Below, one piece after another: positions 16,967 through 27,669 of a stretch of DNA of 64,000 bases. The translations under genes were made by a program, and so were the position numbers. Every line of letters starts with the position of its first letter. Position 1 is the stretch's first letter. A model generated the notes under the pieces. The model made no database searches. It was not told where the DNA came from and was given only the letters and a program-made list of their open reading frames with translations. This stretch comes from Actinomyces massiliensis 4401292 (GTDB taxonomy: Bacteria > Actinomycetota > Actinomycetes > Actinomycetales > Actinomycetaceae), in contig NZ_JH711481.1 of the NCBI RefSeq assembly GCF_000269805.1, forward strand, positions 1,104,569 to 1,168,568. The letters run 5' to 3'.

Positions 16967-18181
16967 TCAGGCCGCCTCGGTGAGGCTCGCTGCTCCGGCC
17001 TGCCCGGCCTGCCCGGCCAGCCCGGCCAGCCCGGCCAGCTCAGCCAGTTCGCCGTCGTCGGCATTGCCACCGGTGCAGATGACGGCGCAGGGGCCGCCGG
17101 GCGCGGAACCGCGTGCGGAATCGGCCATGAGGCCGGCCAGGCTCGCGGCGCCGGCCCCTTCGGTCAGGGTGTGGGCATGGGTGCTCATGAGTCCTACAGC
17201 GCGCAGGATCTCGTCGTCGCCCACCAGAATGAAGTCGTCCAGGTTCCGGCGCAGAATCGACTGCGTCAGTGCGAAGCTCGCCCCCACCGCGAGACCCGCA
17301 ACCCGCGTGCGACTGGGGTCGCTCGTCGGCTTTCCGGTTCGCCAGGCACGGTGCGCGGCGGGTGCGGCGCTGGACTGCACCCCGACGATCCGGCAGTCGG
17401 GGGCCAGCGCGTCGCGCACCAGGCAGGCCCCTGCCGCTCCGGATCCGGAGCCGACCGGCACGTAGACGGTTCCCAGATCGCGATGTCGGCGGAAGAGCTC
17501 CAGATACACGGTGGCGTGCCCGAGGATGATCGCCGGCTCGTCGCCCGGCGACACCAGTCGCATCCCCTCCGCAGCGGCCAGGCGGCCGGCATGGGCGAGG
17601 GAGTCGCACATGGTCTCGCCCTCAACGATCACCCGGGCGCCCAGGGCGCGAACCGCGGAGATCTTGCGGGCCGGGGCGCTCGTCGGCACGACGACGGTCA
17701 CCGGCGCGCCCCAGCGGGCTCCCGCCCAGGCCAGGGACTGGGCGTGGTTGCCAGTGGAGGCGGTGACCACGCCGCGGCTCCGCTCCTCCTCGCTGAGAGT
17801 CGCCATGAGCGCCACTCCGCCGCGTACCTTGAAGGCGCCGGTCGGCTGGACGTTCTCATGCTTGACGACGACGTCGACTCCAGCCGCCATGGTGAGGAGG
17901 GGGTATGACCAGGCGGGCGTTTCGGGCAGAACCGCGGACAGGGCGTCATGAGTGCGCACCACGGCGTCGAAGTCGAGGCTTGGCGGGGCGGGATTCGGGT
18001 CGCCGGTGTTGGGAGCCTGGTGGGTGTTGGGAGTCCGCCGGTGGGTGTTGGGAGCCTGGCGGCAGTCGAGCGCGGGGGTGGTCCCGGCGGGTTCAACGGA
18101 TGCGGTAGGCGCAGTCGGCATAGTAGGCGCAGTGGGCGTAGCGGGCACAGTCATGTCATTCATGATCGGTGCCATCGGCAT
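16967..18181 (-). CDS. PLP-dependent threonine/serine dehydratase-like enzyme
   Basis: A fold-type II PLP enzyme, about 404 residues. The lysine is K118 in NVQPTGAFKVRGG, the substrate/phosphate loop is TASTGNHAQSLAWAG, and the PLP-phosphate glycine loop is VPVGSGSGAAGACLV. There is no ACT regulatory domain, so it fits catabolic threonine dehydratase, serine dehydratase or hydroxyaspartate ammonia-lyase. The first 65 residues are repetitive P/T/A-rich sequence and the start is uncertain (ATG at 18181, 18175 or 18163). The C-terminus has a 9-bp repeat coding AGLAGLAGQAGQAG. It is divergent from a LysR gene. Confidence 0.85.
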   Translation of the reverse strand: MPMAPIMNDMTVPATPTAPTMPTAPTASVEPAGTTPALDCRQAPNTHRRTPNTHQAPNTGDPNPAPPSLDFDAVVRTHDALSAVLPETPAWSYPLLTMAAGVDVVVKHENVQPTGAFKVRGGVALMATLSEEERSRGVVTASTGNHAQSLAWAGARWGAPVTVVVPTSAPARKISAVRALGARVIVEGETMCDSLAHAGRLAAAEGMRLVSPGDEPAIILGHATVYLELFRRHRDLGTVYVPVGSGSGAAGACLVRDALAPDCRIVGVQSSAAPAAHRAWRTGKPTSDPSRTRVAGLAVGASFALTQSILRRNLDDFILVGDDEILRAVGLMSTHAHTLTEGAGAASLAGLMADSARGSAPGGPCAVICTGGNADDGELAELAGLAGLAGQAGQAGAASLTEAA

Positions 18182-18237
18182 ATCGGTCCAATGAATGTTT
18201 TGTCGAATATCTATCGATCTGGAGCATAATATGCGGC

Positions 18238-19149
18238 GTGATCGATGTGCATCAGCTCCGCGCTCTTGTGGAGCTCTCCCGCCTGGGAACCGTCTCGGCC
18301 GTCGCCGAGTCCCTGGGCTACAGTCAGTCCACCGTCTCCCATCAGCTGGCCGCGCTATCGCGGACAACTGGCGCCGTCCTGCTCACCCGGGCGGGGCGCG
18401 GAGTCCGTCTCACCGAGGAGGGGCGGGCGCTGGCCGACCGCGGTCAGGAGGTTCTCGACCTGCTGGAGCGGACGGAGCGCGAGGCGATCGCCATGGCGCA
18501 TGCCGAGACCGGGCGCATTCGTCTGGCCGCCTTTCCGTCGGCGGTGGCCGCCCTCGTCCCGGGAGTACTCGATGTCGTCTCCCGGCAGTATCCGGGCCTG
18601 GAGGTCGAACTGGTCGACGCCGAACCGCCCGAGGCGCTGGACGCTCTGCGACGCGGGCGAGTCGATGCGGCCCTGTCCTTCTCCTACATCGACGACGACG
18701 CCGGCCCGGAGCTCCGGACGGTCCGCCTCCTCGACGACGTCCTCTACCTCGTGACCCATCGCGGCGGCATCGAGAACATCGCCGATGGTGCGCAGTGCCG
18801 CTGGATCACCGGTTGCGCGCGCTGTCATGAGGAGCTGATCGCTGTGGGGAGGGCCAACGGATTCAGCCCCGAGACCGCCTACGCCAGCGATGACTATGTG
18901 GCCGTTCAGGCTCTGGTTGCTGCCGGCGTGGGTGCGGCGCTCCTGCCCGGAATGGCGCTGTGCGCCTATCGTCATCCGGCGGTGGAGGTGCGTCCGCTGG
19001 CCCAGGAGCACCGTCGGGTCGAGATCGTCACCCGGAGTGAGCGGCCGCGCCCCGCCGTCATCGATGTGATCGTCGAGGCCTGCCGCACGGCTGCGCGGCA
19101 TACGGACATCTCCCGGCCCGCCCTGAGGATTGCCGGGGCCGGCGCCTGA
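18238..19149 (+). CDS. LysR-family transcriptional regulator
   Basis: 303 residues from GTG 18238. The N-terminal winged helix reads VAESLGYSQSTVSHQLAALS, and the effector domain begins GRIRLAAFPSAVAALVPGVL. It lies 56 bp from the divergent PLP dehydratase, the classic LysR arrangement, so that gene is the likely target. The intergenic sequence is AT-rich (ATCTATCGAT, CATAATATGC) and would carry both promoters. The longer frame from 18169 is rejected because it reads into this promoter. Confidence 0.9.
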   Translation: MIDVHQLRALVELSRLGTVSAVAESLGYSQSTVSHQLAALSRTTGAVLLTRAGRGVRLTEEGRALADRGQEVLDLLERTEREAIAMAHAETGRIRLAAFPSAVAALVPGVLDVVSRQYPGLEVELVDAEPPEALDALRRGRVDAALSFSYIDDDAGPELRTVRLLDDVLYLVTHRGGIENIADGAQCRWITGCARCHEELIAVGRANGFSPETAYASDDYVAVQALVAAGVGAALLPGMALCAYRHPAVEVRPLAQEHRRVEIVTRSERPRPAVIDVIVEACRTAARHTDISRPALRIAGAGA

Positions 19150-19224
19150 CTGGCTCCCGACTGGCCTCCGACGAGATTGACGCAGGAGCCCTGCCACACC
19201 CAGCCCCTCGCGCCAAGCCTCGCC

Positions 19225-19890
19225 GAGATCGGTCGCTCTCCGCGTCGAGATCGGTCCGGTTCCGGCTCGAGATCGGTCGTACTCCGCGCCGAGATCGGTC
19301 CGCTTCCGTGTTGAGGTTGTGGTGTGTCAGGGCATCTGGGACGGGTGTGTGTTTGGGGTGTGGTGGTGTCCGGTGGGGTGGTTTTCGGGGTTGGGGGTCG
19401 TGTGAAGTGGGTTGGATGGCCGTGGGGTGGCTCTGCCGGTGTCCTCGTGGCACCCGTGTGCAACACCGAAAACAACCGACGCCCATGGGGTGGTTTTCGG
19501 GGTTGGGGGTCGTGTGAAGTGGGTTGGATGGCCGTGGGGTGGCTCTGCCGGTGTCCTCGTGGCACCCGTGTGCAACACCGAAAACAACCGACGTCCACCA
19601 GGTATCACCCACCACGCCCCGCACTGAGATCGGTCCGGCTCGGCCCGGCCAACCCGACGTCGAGGCGCGCACGACGAGCTCGAGAGCGAAAGCTGCATGC
19701 CACGCACCTCAGAACCATCAACACACAGCAGACCCGCGGAACCTGACCGATCTCGATGCGGAGATCGACCGATCTCGGTGCGGGTTGCGACCGATCTCGA
19801 TGCGGGTTGCGACCGATCTCGATGCGGAGATCGACCGATCTCGGCACGGGTTACGACCGATCTCGAGCCGGAGTGCGACCGATCTCGGCG
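19225..19890. mobile_element. Composite repeat module 1 (inverted 22-bp arrays around a core)
   Basis: Left array D (cores at 19225, 19247, 19269, 19291; GAGATCGGTC), a T/G-rich core starting GTTGAGGTTGTGGTGTGTCAG, one more GAGATCGGTC at 19627, a conserved segment around GACGAGCTCGAGAGCGAAAG, then right array E in the opposite orientation. Same layout as modules at 23.8, 50.9 and 57.8 kb, but without the hairpin element the others carry. No coding frame in the core is conserved between copies. It fills most of the 19150-20012 gap. Confidence 0.75.
19374..19597 (+). repeat. 112-bp tandem duplication inside module 1
   Basis: GTTTTCGGGGTTGGGGGTCG occurs at 19381 and again at 19493, and the following bases match to about 19597, giving two almost identical 112-bp copies. 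Only this module has the duplication. Confidence 0.95.
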
Positions 19891-19898
19891 AAGGGGGA
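19745..19898 (-). repeat. 22-bp repeat array E, 7 units, GACCGATCTC orientation
   Basis: Cores at 19745, 19767, 19789, 19811, 19833, 19855 and 19877, exact 22-bp steps, closing with CTCGGCG. It is the right-hand arm of module 1. Confidence 0.95.
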
Positions 19899-19935
19899 GG
19901 CTAGGCGGGCCGAAGAAAAGAGGGACGCGACGGGC

Positions 19936-19953
19936 GTCCACCGATCGGTGGAC
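19936..19953. promoter_or_regulatory. Perfect 18-bp palindrome upstream of the ABC operon
   Basis: GTCCACCGATCGGTGGAC is fully self-complementary and lies 20 bp upstream of the proposed -35 box of the exporter operon. It is a candidate binding site, for example for the operon's own response regulator. Its centre (ACCGATCGGT) resembles two 22-bp-unit cores head to head. Confidence 0.45.
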
Positions 19954-19972
19954 ACCGCTGTCGCTCGGCCGG

Positions 19973-20001
19973 TTGTCGCAGGTATCGTACCTCGTTCATA
20001 A
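19973..20001 (+). promoter_or_regulatory. Putative promoter of the ABC exporter operon
   Basis: TTGTCG (19973-19978), a 17-bp spacer containing the palindrome GGTATCGTACC, then TCATAA (19996-20001). Transcription would start only a few bases before GTG 20013, suggesting a leaderless or near-leaderless message, which fits the lack of a Shine-Dalgarno there. Confidence 0.4.
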
Positions 20002-20012
20002 AATTGAGACCC

Positions 20013-20876
20013 GTGGCACATTCTCCTGCGATCCAGATCAATAACCTCACTAAGTCCTACGGGGACAAGCACGTCTTGACCGGCTTGAACCTCGATGTTC
20101 CCACCGGCACTGTTCTGGCTCTCCTGGGCCCCAATGGTGCGGGCAAGACCACCACCGTCGAGATTCTTCAGGGTCTGCGACGGCCCGGCTCCGGCACCGT
20201 CTCCGTCCTGGGGCAGGACCCCCAGAGCGGCTCGCGCGCCTGGCGGGCGCGCATAGGCGTCGTGTCCCAGTCGTCGAAAGATATGGAGAAGCTCACCGTC
20301 ACCGAGGCCATCACCCATGTCGCCCGCTTCTACTCCTCACCCGCCGACGTCGCGGCCACCATCGAGCAGGTCGGCCTGAGCGACGATGCCCGCACCCGGC
20401 TCTCGCGCCTATCCGGGGGCCGGCGCCGGCGGCTCGACGTCGGGGTGGCGATCGTCGGCCGTCCCGCCCTCCTCTTCCTGGACGAGCCCACCACGGGATT
20501 CGACCCGGAGGCGCGTCGCGAGTTCTGGGACCTGGTGAAGAATCTGCGCTCCGACGGCACGACCGTGCTGCTGACCACTCACTACCTCGACGAGGCCGCT
20601 CACCTGGCCGACGACGTCGCCATCGTCCTGGGCGGCAAGATCGTCACCCGCGGCACCCCCGAGGACCTCACGCGGCAGGCCGGCAACGAGCGCACCGTGA
20701 GCTGGATCGAGGGCGGCGTCAGGCGCTCCGAGCAGGCTGCCGCTCCGACCGCCGTCGTGCGCGACCTCATCAACCGCCTGGCCGGCCCCGACGGCGAGGT
20801 CCCCGGCCTGGAGGTGACCAACCCCTCGCTCGAGGACTTCTACCTCAACCTCGTCTCCCGCCACCACGCCGCCTGA
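20013..20876 (+). CDS. ABC transporter ATP-binding protein
   Basis: 287 residues. Walker A GPNGAGKTTT, signature LSGGRRRRLDV, Walker B ALLFLDEPTTGFDPEAR and the switch histidine in TTHYLDEAAH are all present. The type (DrrA/CcmA-like, single domain with a C-terminal extension) fits drug or lipid export with a separate permease. Start GTG 20013 (or TTG 20004) has no clear ribosome site. First gene of a four-gene unit with permease, histidine kinase and response regulator. Confidence 0.92.
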   Translation: MAHSPAIQINNLTKSYGDKHVLTGLNLDVPTGTVLALLGPNGAGKTTTVEILQGLRRPGSGTVSVLGQDPQSGSRAWRARIGVVSQSSKDMEKLTVTEAITHVARFYSSPADVAATIEQVGLSDDARTRLSRLSGGRRRRLDVGVAIVGRPALLFLDEPTTGFDPEARREFWDLVKNLRSDGTTVLLTTHYLDEAAHLADDVAIVLGGKIVTRGTPEDLTRQAGNERTVSWIEGGVRRSEQAAAPTAVVRDLINRLAGPDGEVPGLEVTNPSLEDFYLNLVSRHHAA

Positions 20877-20923
20877 GTGCGGCCACCGGACCCCGCCCCT
20901 CACTGGACTCGAAGGACTCCCTC

Positions 20924-21793
20924 ATGACGACCGCCAATCCCACCTCTCCGACTGCGCCGGCCGGCGCCAAGCATCCCGTCTCCACGCATCGCTCCCAGGC
21001 GCCCGGTTCCAGTCTCGCCGCTGTTGCCGCTCTGACCCGGTCGAGCCTGATCTCCTTCGTGCGCGAGCCGGTCGCCTTCATCATGACCATCTTCTACCCG
21101 CTGCTCATGCTGATCATCTTCGCCTCCGTCTTCAGCAACGACATCGTTCCCGGCGTCAGCTATGCCGACTACATGCTGCCGGCCATGATCAGCACCGGAA
21201 CCATCATGAGCTGCCTGCTGACCCTGGCCATCGGGGTGGCCAGTGAGCGGGAGAGCGGTGAGCTCAAGCGCCTGGCCGTCCTGCCGGTCCCCACCTGGGC
21301 GTATGTGGCGAGCAAGTGCGTCTACAACACCATCCTCGCCGTGGTCAGCGCCGTTCTCCTCCTGCTCGTCGGCCACTTCGCCCTGGGCGCCTCACTGCCG
21401 GCCGATGGTCGCGCCTGGGGGCTGTTCGTGGGCGGACTCGTTCTCACGGTCGCCGTCTACACCCCGTTGGGGCTGGCCGCGGGGCGCCTGTCGCCTTCTC
21501 CAGGTGCCGCTTCTGGCGCGCTGCTGCCGGCGGTTATGGTCTTCCAGTTCGTCTCCGGCCTCCTCCTGCCCCTGTCCATGCTGCCATCCTGGATGGTCCA
21601 CGGCTTCTCGGTCTTCCCGGTGCGCTGGTCGGCGGGGCTCATGCGACAGGCATTCCTCCCCGACTTCTTCGCCTCCACTGAGCCGACCGGCACGTGGGAG
21701 ACCGGCAAGGCGCTGGCCGTCATCGCCGCCTGGATCGTGGGCGGGGTTGTGGTGGCCTTCATCGTCTCCCGCCGCGATACGGTGGATCGGTGA
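20924..21793 (+). CDS. ABC-2 type transporter permease
   Basis: 289 residues with six predicted membrane helices (for example PVAFIMTIFYPLLMLIIFAS, YMLPAMISTGTIMSCLLTLA, AVVSAVLLLLVGHFALGA) in the arrangement of ABC-2 exporters. It pairs with the upstream ATPase. The N-terminal 30 residues are polar. Its stop overlaps the kinase start as GTGA. The substrate is unknown. Confidence 0.9.
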   Translation: MTTANPTSPTAPAGAKHPVSTHRSQAPGSSLAAVAALTRSSLISFVREPVAFIMTIFYPLLMLIIFASVFSNDIVPGVSYADYMLPAMISTGTIMSCLLTLAIGVASERESGELKRLAVLPVPTWAYVASKCVYNTILAVVSAVLLLLVGHFALGASLPADGRAWGLFVGGLVLTVAVYTPLGLAAGRLSPSPGAASGALLPAVMVFQFVSGLLLPLSMLPSWMVHGFSVFPVRWSAGLMRQAFLPDFFASTEPTGTWETGKALAVIAAWIVGGVVVAFIVSRRDTVDR

Positions 21794-22923
21794 CTGACGA
21801 CGCGGAGGTCCCCTCCCGCTCTTACCCGCGCGAGGAGACCTTCGCCGCCTTCGTGGCCCGTGGGGTCCGCGGCTCCCGGCCTCCCCGCGGCGTGCATCCG
21901 CCTCTTGATAAGAGCGGTCTGCCCGGATGGGCCTGGCGTCTTATTGCCTGGGCGCTTGCTGTCGTCACCCTGGTGCTGATGGCTCATAACGGCTGGACCG
22001 CTCTCCTGCTCTTCCTCGTCGTCCCACTGCTATGGCTGGTTCATCCCAGGTTCTGGGTGGCGACGACGGTGCAGCTCATCTTCGGCTTGGGCGTCGGTGC
22101 CGCCGCCTTTGCCAAGGGCGATAGGTCTTGGTGGGTGAGCGCCATGGTGGAGACTCTCGTATCTCTTTTCGGCGGGACCTGGCTGACCTGGGTCCAGGCG
22201 GCCCGTGTCGATGTCGTCAGGGTGCTTGCGGACAAGGAGAAGGTGCTCACGGCGCTGGCTCACACCCAGGGCGAGCTCGCCGCCGCTGAGCGTGCCGCCG
22301 GAATCGCGGCCGAGCACGAGCGCTGGTCCCGCGAGGTCCACGACACTCTGGCGCAGGGGTTCATCTCTGTCATCACCCTTGCGCAGGCTGCTCGTGGCGA
22401 GCTGGACAGCGGTGAGATCGGAATGGTCATTCGCCGTCTGGATCAGCTGGAGGCGGTTGGCCGTGACAATCTCGCCGAGTCCCGTGCGCTCGTTGCCGGT
22501 GAGGGTCCCAGTGCTCTCAAGGACGGAGATCTCGCCCAGGCGCTGCGGCGCCTCGTGAGCGTCCAGCGCGAGCGCGGACTGAACACTGGTCTTGAGCTGG
22601 ATCTGCCGGTGGGCCTGTCCTCGGCTGTGCAGGTCGCGATTCTGCGCACTGCCCAGGAGGGACTGAGCAATGTGACCCGTCATGCTCATGCCGAACGTGT
22701 GGAGGTTATTGTGGGAGTGGAGAGCACGGGCCTGGGTCGGGAGCTCGTCGTCACCGTGGCCGACGACGGCGTCGGCACCGGGGGTCGTCCAGAGGGAAAG
22801 GGGCTGACCGGGATGCGCTCGCGGGTGGAGGCCCTTGGCGGAACGCTGACGGTCGATCCGCTCCACTCGCCGGACGAGCGCAGGCGTGTCGGAACCGTGA
22901 TCGAAGCCAGAATGCCCCTGTGA
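21790..22923 (+). CDS. Sensor histidine kinase, NarL/DesK type
   Basis: 377 residues. The N-terminus has about four membrane helices (LIAWALAVVTLVLMAHNGWT, ALLLFLVVPLLWLVHPRFWV and following), then a HisKA_3 dimerisation domain with phosphoacceptor H184 (SREVHDTLAQGFISV) and an HATPase domain (EGLSNVTRHAHA, VADDGVG). No extracytoplasmic sensor loop is obvious, so it may sense the membrane or the transporter itself. Start GTG 21790 overlaps the permease stop by 4 bp; the longer frame starting inside the permease gene is a shadow. Confidence 0.92.
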   Translation: MTDDAEVPSRSYPREETFAAFVARGVRGSRPPRGVHPPLDKSGLPGWAWRLIAWALAVVTLVLMAHNGWTALLLFLVVPLLWLVHPRFWVATTVQLIFGLGVGAAAFAKGDRSWWVSAMVETLVSLFGGTWLTWVQAARVDVVRVLADKEKVLTALAHTQGELAAAERAAGIAAEHERWSREVHDTLAQGFISVITLAQAARGELDSGEIGMVIRRLDQLEAVGRDNLAESRALVAGEGPSALKDGDLAQALRRLVSVQRERGLNTGLELDLPVGLSSAVQVAILRTAQEGLSNVTRHAHAERVEVIVGVESTGLGRELVVTVADDGVGTGGRPEGKGLTGMRSRVEALGGTLTVDPLHSPDERRRVGTVIEARMPL

Positions 22924-23732
22924 GCACAGCCGTTCTTTCGTCTAGTTCTTCGACAGGCCCGGGCGCGCGCCGGGTCCGCCTTCTGGTGGTTGATGATCAC
23001 CCGGTGGTGCGGTCCGGAATCGTCGGCATGTTCTCCTCCGAGGCGGATCTCGCCGTCGTCGGGGAGGCTGCCGACGGCGACCAGGCCGTCGAGCTCGTCG
23101 CCGAACTCGCCCCCGATGTCGTGCTCATGGATCTGCGCATGCCCGGCGTCGACGGCGTGGAGGCCATCCGCCGTATTTCGGCTGGGGCGGGCACGGCGCA
23201 TGGTGCTGCTGGGGCGGGCACGGCGCATGGTGCTGTTGGGGCGGGCACGGCGCATGGTGCTGTTGGGGCGGGCACGGCCGCTCATGCTCCTGCTCCCCGC
23301 ATCGTGGTTCTCACCACCTACGACACCGACGGTGACATTCTGCGTGCCGTCGAGGCCGGCGCCATCGGCTACCTGTTGAAGGATTCTGCGCGCGAGGACA
23401 TTCTCGCGGCCGTGCGGGCCGCCGCCGTCGGGCGCAGCGCGTTGAGTCCGACCGTCACGACGCGTCTGCTGGGGGCTGCGCGCGGTGCGGGCCAGAGTGC
23501 CGCCGGCGCTCCCAGAGGCGCCCGTGTTCCGGTGAGCCTGTCGCCGCGTGAGCGGGAGGTGCTGGCGGCGGTGTCGCGGGGGCTGTCCAATAGTCAGATC
23601 GGAGTCGAGCTATACATCACTGAGGCGACCGTCAAGACGCACTTGCTGCGCGCCTACGCCAAGCTCGGCGTCGACTCGCGCGCGGCGGCGGTTACTGAGG
23701 CCTTGCGTCGTGGTCTGCTGGAGCTGGAGTAG
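22920..23732 (+). CDS. LuxR/NarL-family response regulator with repeat insertion
   Basis: 270 residues. Receiver domain with phosphoacceptor D71 (DVVLMDLRMPG) and C-terminal LuxR helix-turn-helix (SLSPREREVLAAVSRGLSN, ATVKTHLLRAYAKLG). Between the third receiver helix (EAIRRISA) and the fourth strand (RIVVLTTYDTD) there is an insertion of four 9-residue repeats, G-A-G-T-A-H-G-A-A/V, from a 27-bp DNA repeat (about 23184-23290). Typical regulators have only a few residues there. GTG 22920 overlaps the kinase stop as GTGA. Likely target is the same exporter operon. Confidence 0.92.
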   Translation: MSTAVLSSSSSTGPGARRVRLLVVDDHPVVRSGIVGMFSSEADLAVVGEAADGDQAVELVAELAPDVVLMDLRMPGVDGVEAIRRISAGAGTAHGAAGAGTAHGAVGAGTAHGAVGAGTAAHAPAPRIVVLTTYDTDGDILRAVEAGAIGYLLKDSAREDILAAVRAAAVGRSALSPTVTTRLLGAARGAGQSAAGAPRGARVPVSLSPREREVLAAVSRGLSNSQIGVELYITEATVKTHLLRAYAKLGVDSRAAAVTEALRRGLLELE

Positions 23733-24100
23733 CCAGTGGCCAGGCCGTTGCAGCGTCCTGGTCCTGACGGGCCTTGACGGGCCTTGACGGGACTTGATGG
23801 TCCTGACGGCCCTGACGTCGAGATCGGTCGTACTCCGCCTCGAGATCGGTCCACTTCCGCGTCGAGATCGGTCGAAGCCCGCATCGAGATCGGTTCGGGG
23901 CGGGGCGCGCCTCTTTCTTCTCGGGTTCTCGGAACTTCTCGATTTCGAGGTATCTCGGCTTGCGCGGTCCGCAGATCTGAATGTTGACGTGCCCGAGCGA
24001 CCATCCGTCGGGGTGCATGGGCGGCTTTGAAGGTGCCCGTTTCGATGGGACTGCAGGAGGCCGGCAGCTTCAGGCGCTGAACGGACAATACTGACAATGT

Positions 24101-24309
24101 TGCACATTCGTCCGCGATCTGTGCCGATAGAAACCTTGGAATCACGCGAAAAGAGATTCTGGTGAGTGCGGTTGTCCTTACTCCCATGTGTACAGACCCC
24201 CTCAGTGCACATGGGAATGTGATGACTGGTATTGACGCGTCTTGAGAATCCCTGGAATCTAAGCGAAAAACGGCTGTCGCTTTTTGAGGGGATCTTCCTC
24301 CCGTGTGCA
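24101..24309 (+). ncRNA. Conserved structured element, copy in module 4
   Basis: Starts TGCACATTCG. GGAATC follows in the middle, and the hairpin CCCATGTG / CACATGGG (24183-24216) comes 82 bases after the start, exactly as in the copies at 51.2 and 58.2 kb. The loop contains the shared AGACCCCCT. A terminal CCCGTGTGCA lies at 24300. Between them AAGCGA (24261) pairs with TCGCTT (24277), followed by TTTTG, resembling an intrinsic terminator on the plus strand. Transcription is inferred. Confidence 0.5.
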
Positions 24310-24571
24310 GCCCCGTCTGAGCCGTCTGAGTCGGTCGACCGATCCGAAGGGTGAACGAGATGCGCTCCTCACGTTGACGGCGGCTGGCCGTAAGAACGGT
24401 TCTCTCTGACTCTCGTGTTCTCGTCTTCGGATTCCTGTCCTCGGAAAGATCGGGACGAGGGCGGAACGCACTGTCGATGTGTGGTGGTGCTGGGCGCCTT
24501 TCGTGCTCTCAGACCTTGAGGCGGCACTTCGAGTCGCCTTCTCTGAGCGTCCTGAACTCGGTGTGGAGTGC

Positions 24572-24747
24572 GACCGATTTCGATGCGGAACTCGACCGAT
24601 CTCGACGCGGAAGTGGACCGATCTCGCGGCGGAGTGCGACCGATCTCGAGCCGGAAGTGGACCGATCTCGCGGCGGAGTGCGACCGATTTCGACGCGGAA
24701 CTCGACCGATCTCGAGCCGGAAGTGGACCGATCTCGGCGGGGAGGCT
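24572..24747 (-). repeat. 22-bp repeat array G, 8 units, GACCGATCTC orientation
   Basis: Cores at 24572, 24594, 24616, 24638, 24660, 24682, 24704 and 24726. Two of the cores are GACCGATTTC, and the array closes with CTCGGCG. It is the right arm of module 4, about 210 bp upstream of clpC. Confidence 0.95.
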
Positions 24748-24955
24748 CCTCCGCCCGCCATGGCGCCGATTCGCGGCCTGCGGACCTTGCCCTGAGCGTC
24801 CTCGACTCAACTCTTGCTCACGCCCACTGCGAACAGGGGCATGAGTGTCGTGCCGGTGCCGTTAGCCTTGTCAGCACGTGCCAGCGCCCCATGTGTATCT
24901 GCACCATTCCCGGACGGGCGCCCTACCGACCGCACGTGCCGAGGAGATACCAGCG

Positions 24956-27511
<2,556 letters not shown>

Positions 27512-27669
27512 CCTCTCGCACGTGAGCTCCGCGCCGGGGCGCGGCACCTCTGCGTCCGCAGCTGGGAGAGCCGAGAGAGCATCGTTACGGTAGTGTGATC
27601 TTGCTGCCGGGTGGGCGGGGATGCGTCCCCGGTGCCGGCCGGTTCCTGGCTCGTTGACGATGGATCTGA

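Larger units (their letters stand above)
23820..24747. mobile_element. Composite repeat module 4 (inverted 22-bp arrays around a core)
   Basis: Left array F (cores at 23820, 23842, 23864, 23886; GAGATCGGTC), a 670-bp core holding the conserved RNA-like element, then right array G in the opposite orientation. The core is the most diverged of the four modules and lacks the T/G-rich block seen in the others. It occupies most of the 1.2-kb gap between the response regulator and clpC; no protein gene was recognised in that gap. Just upstream (23762-23815) the words GGCCTTGACGG repeat several times. Confidence 0.7.

Noticed and set aside
19327-19941. Open frames made of R-S-R / T-D-L / P-I-S repeats
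   Set aside because: They are translations of the 22-bp arrays, open in several frames on both strands because the unit has no stop codons; no codon conservation between copies.
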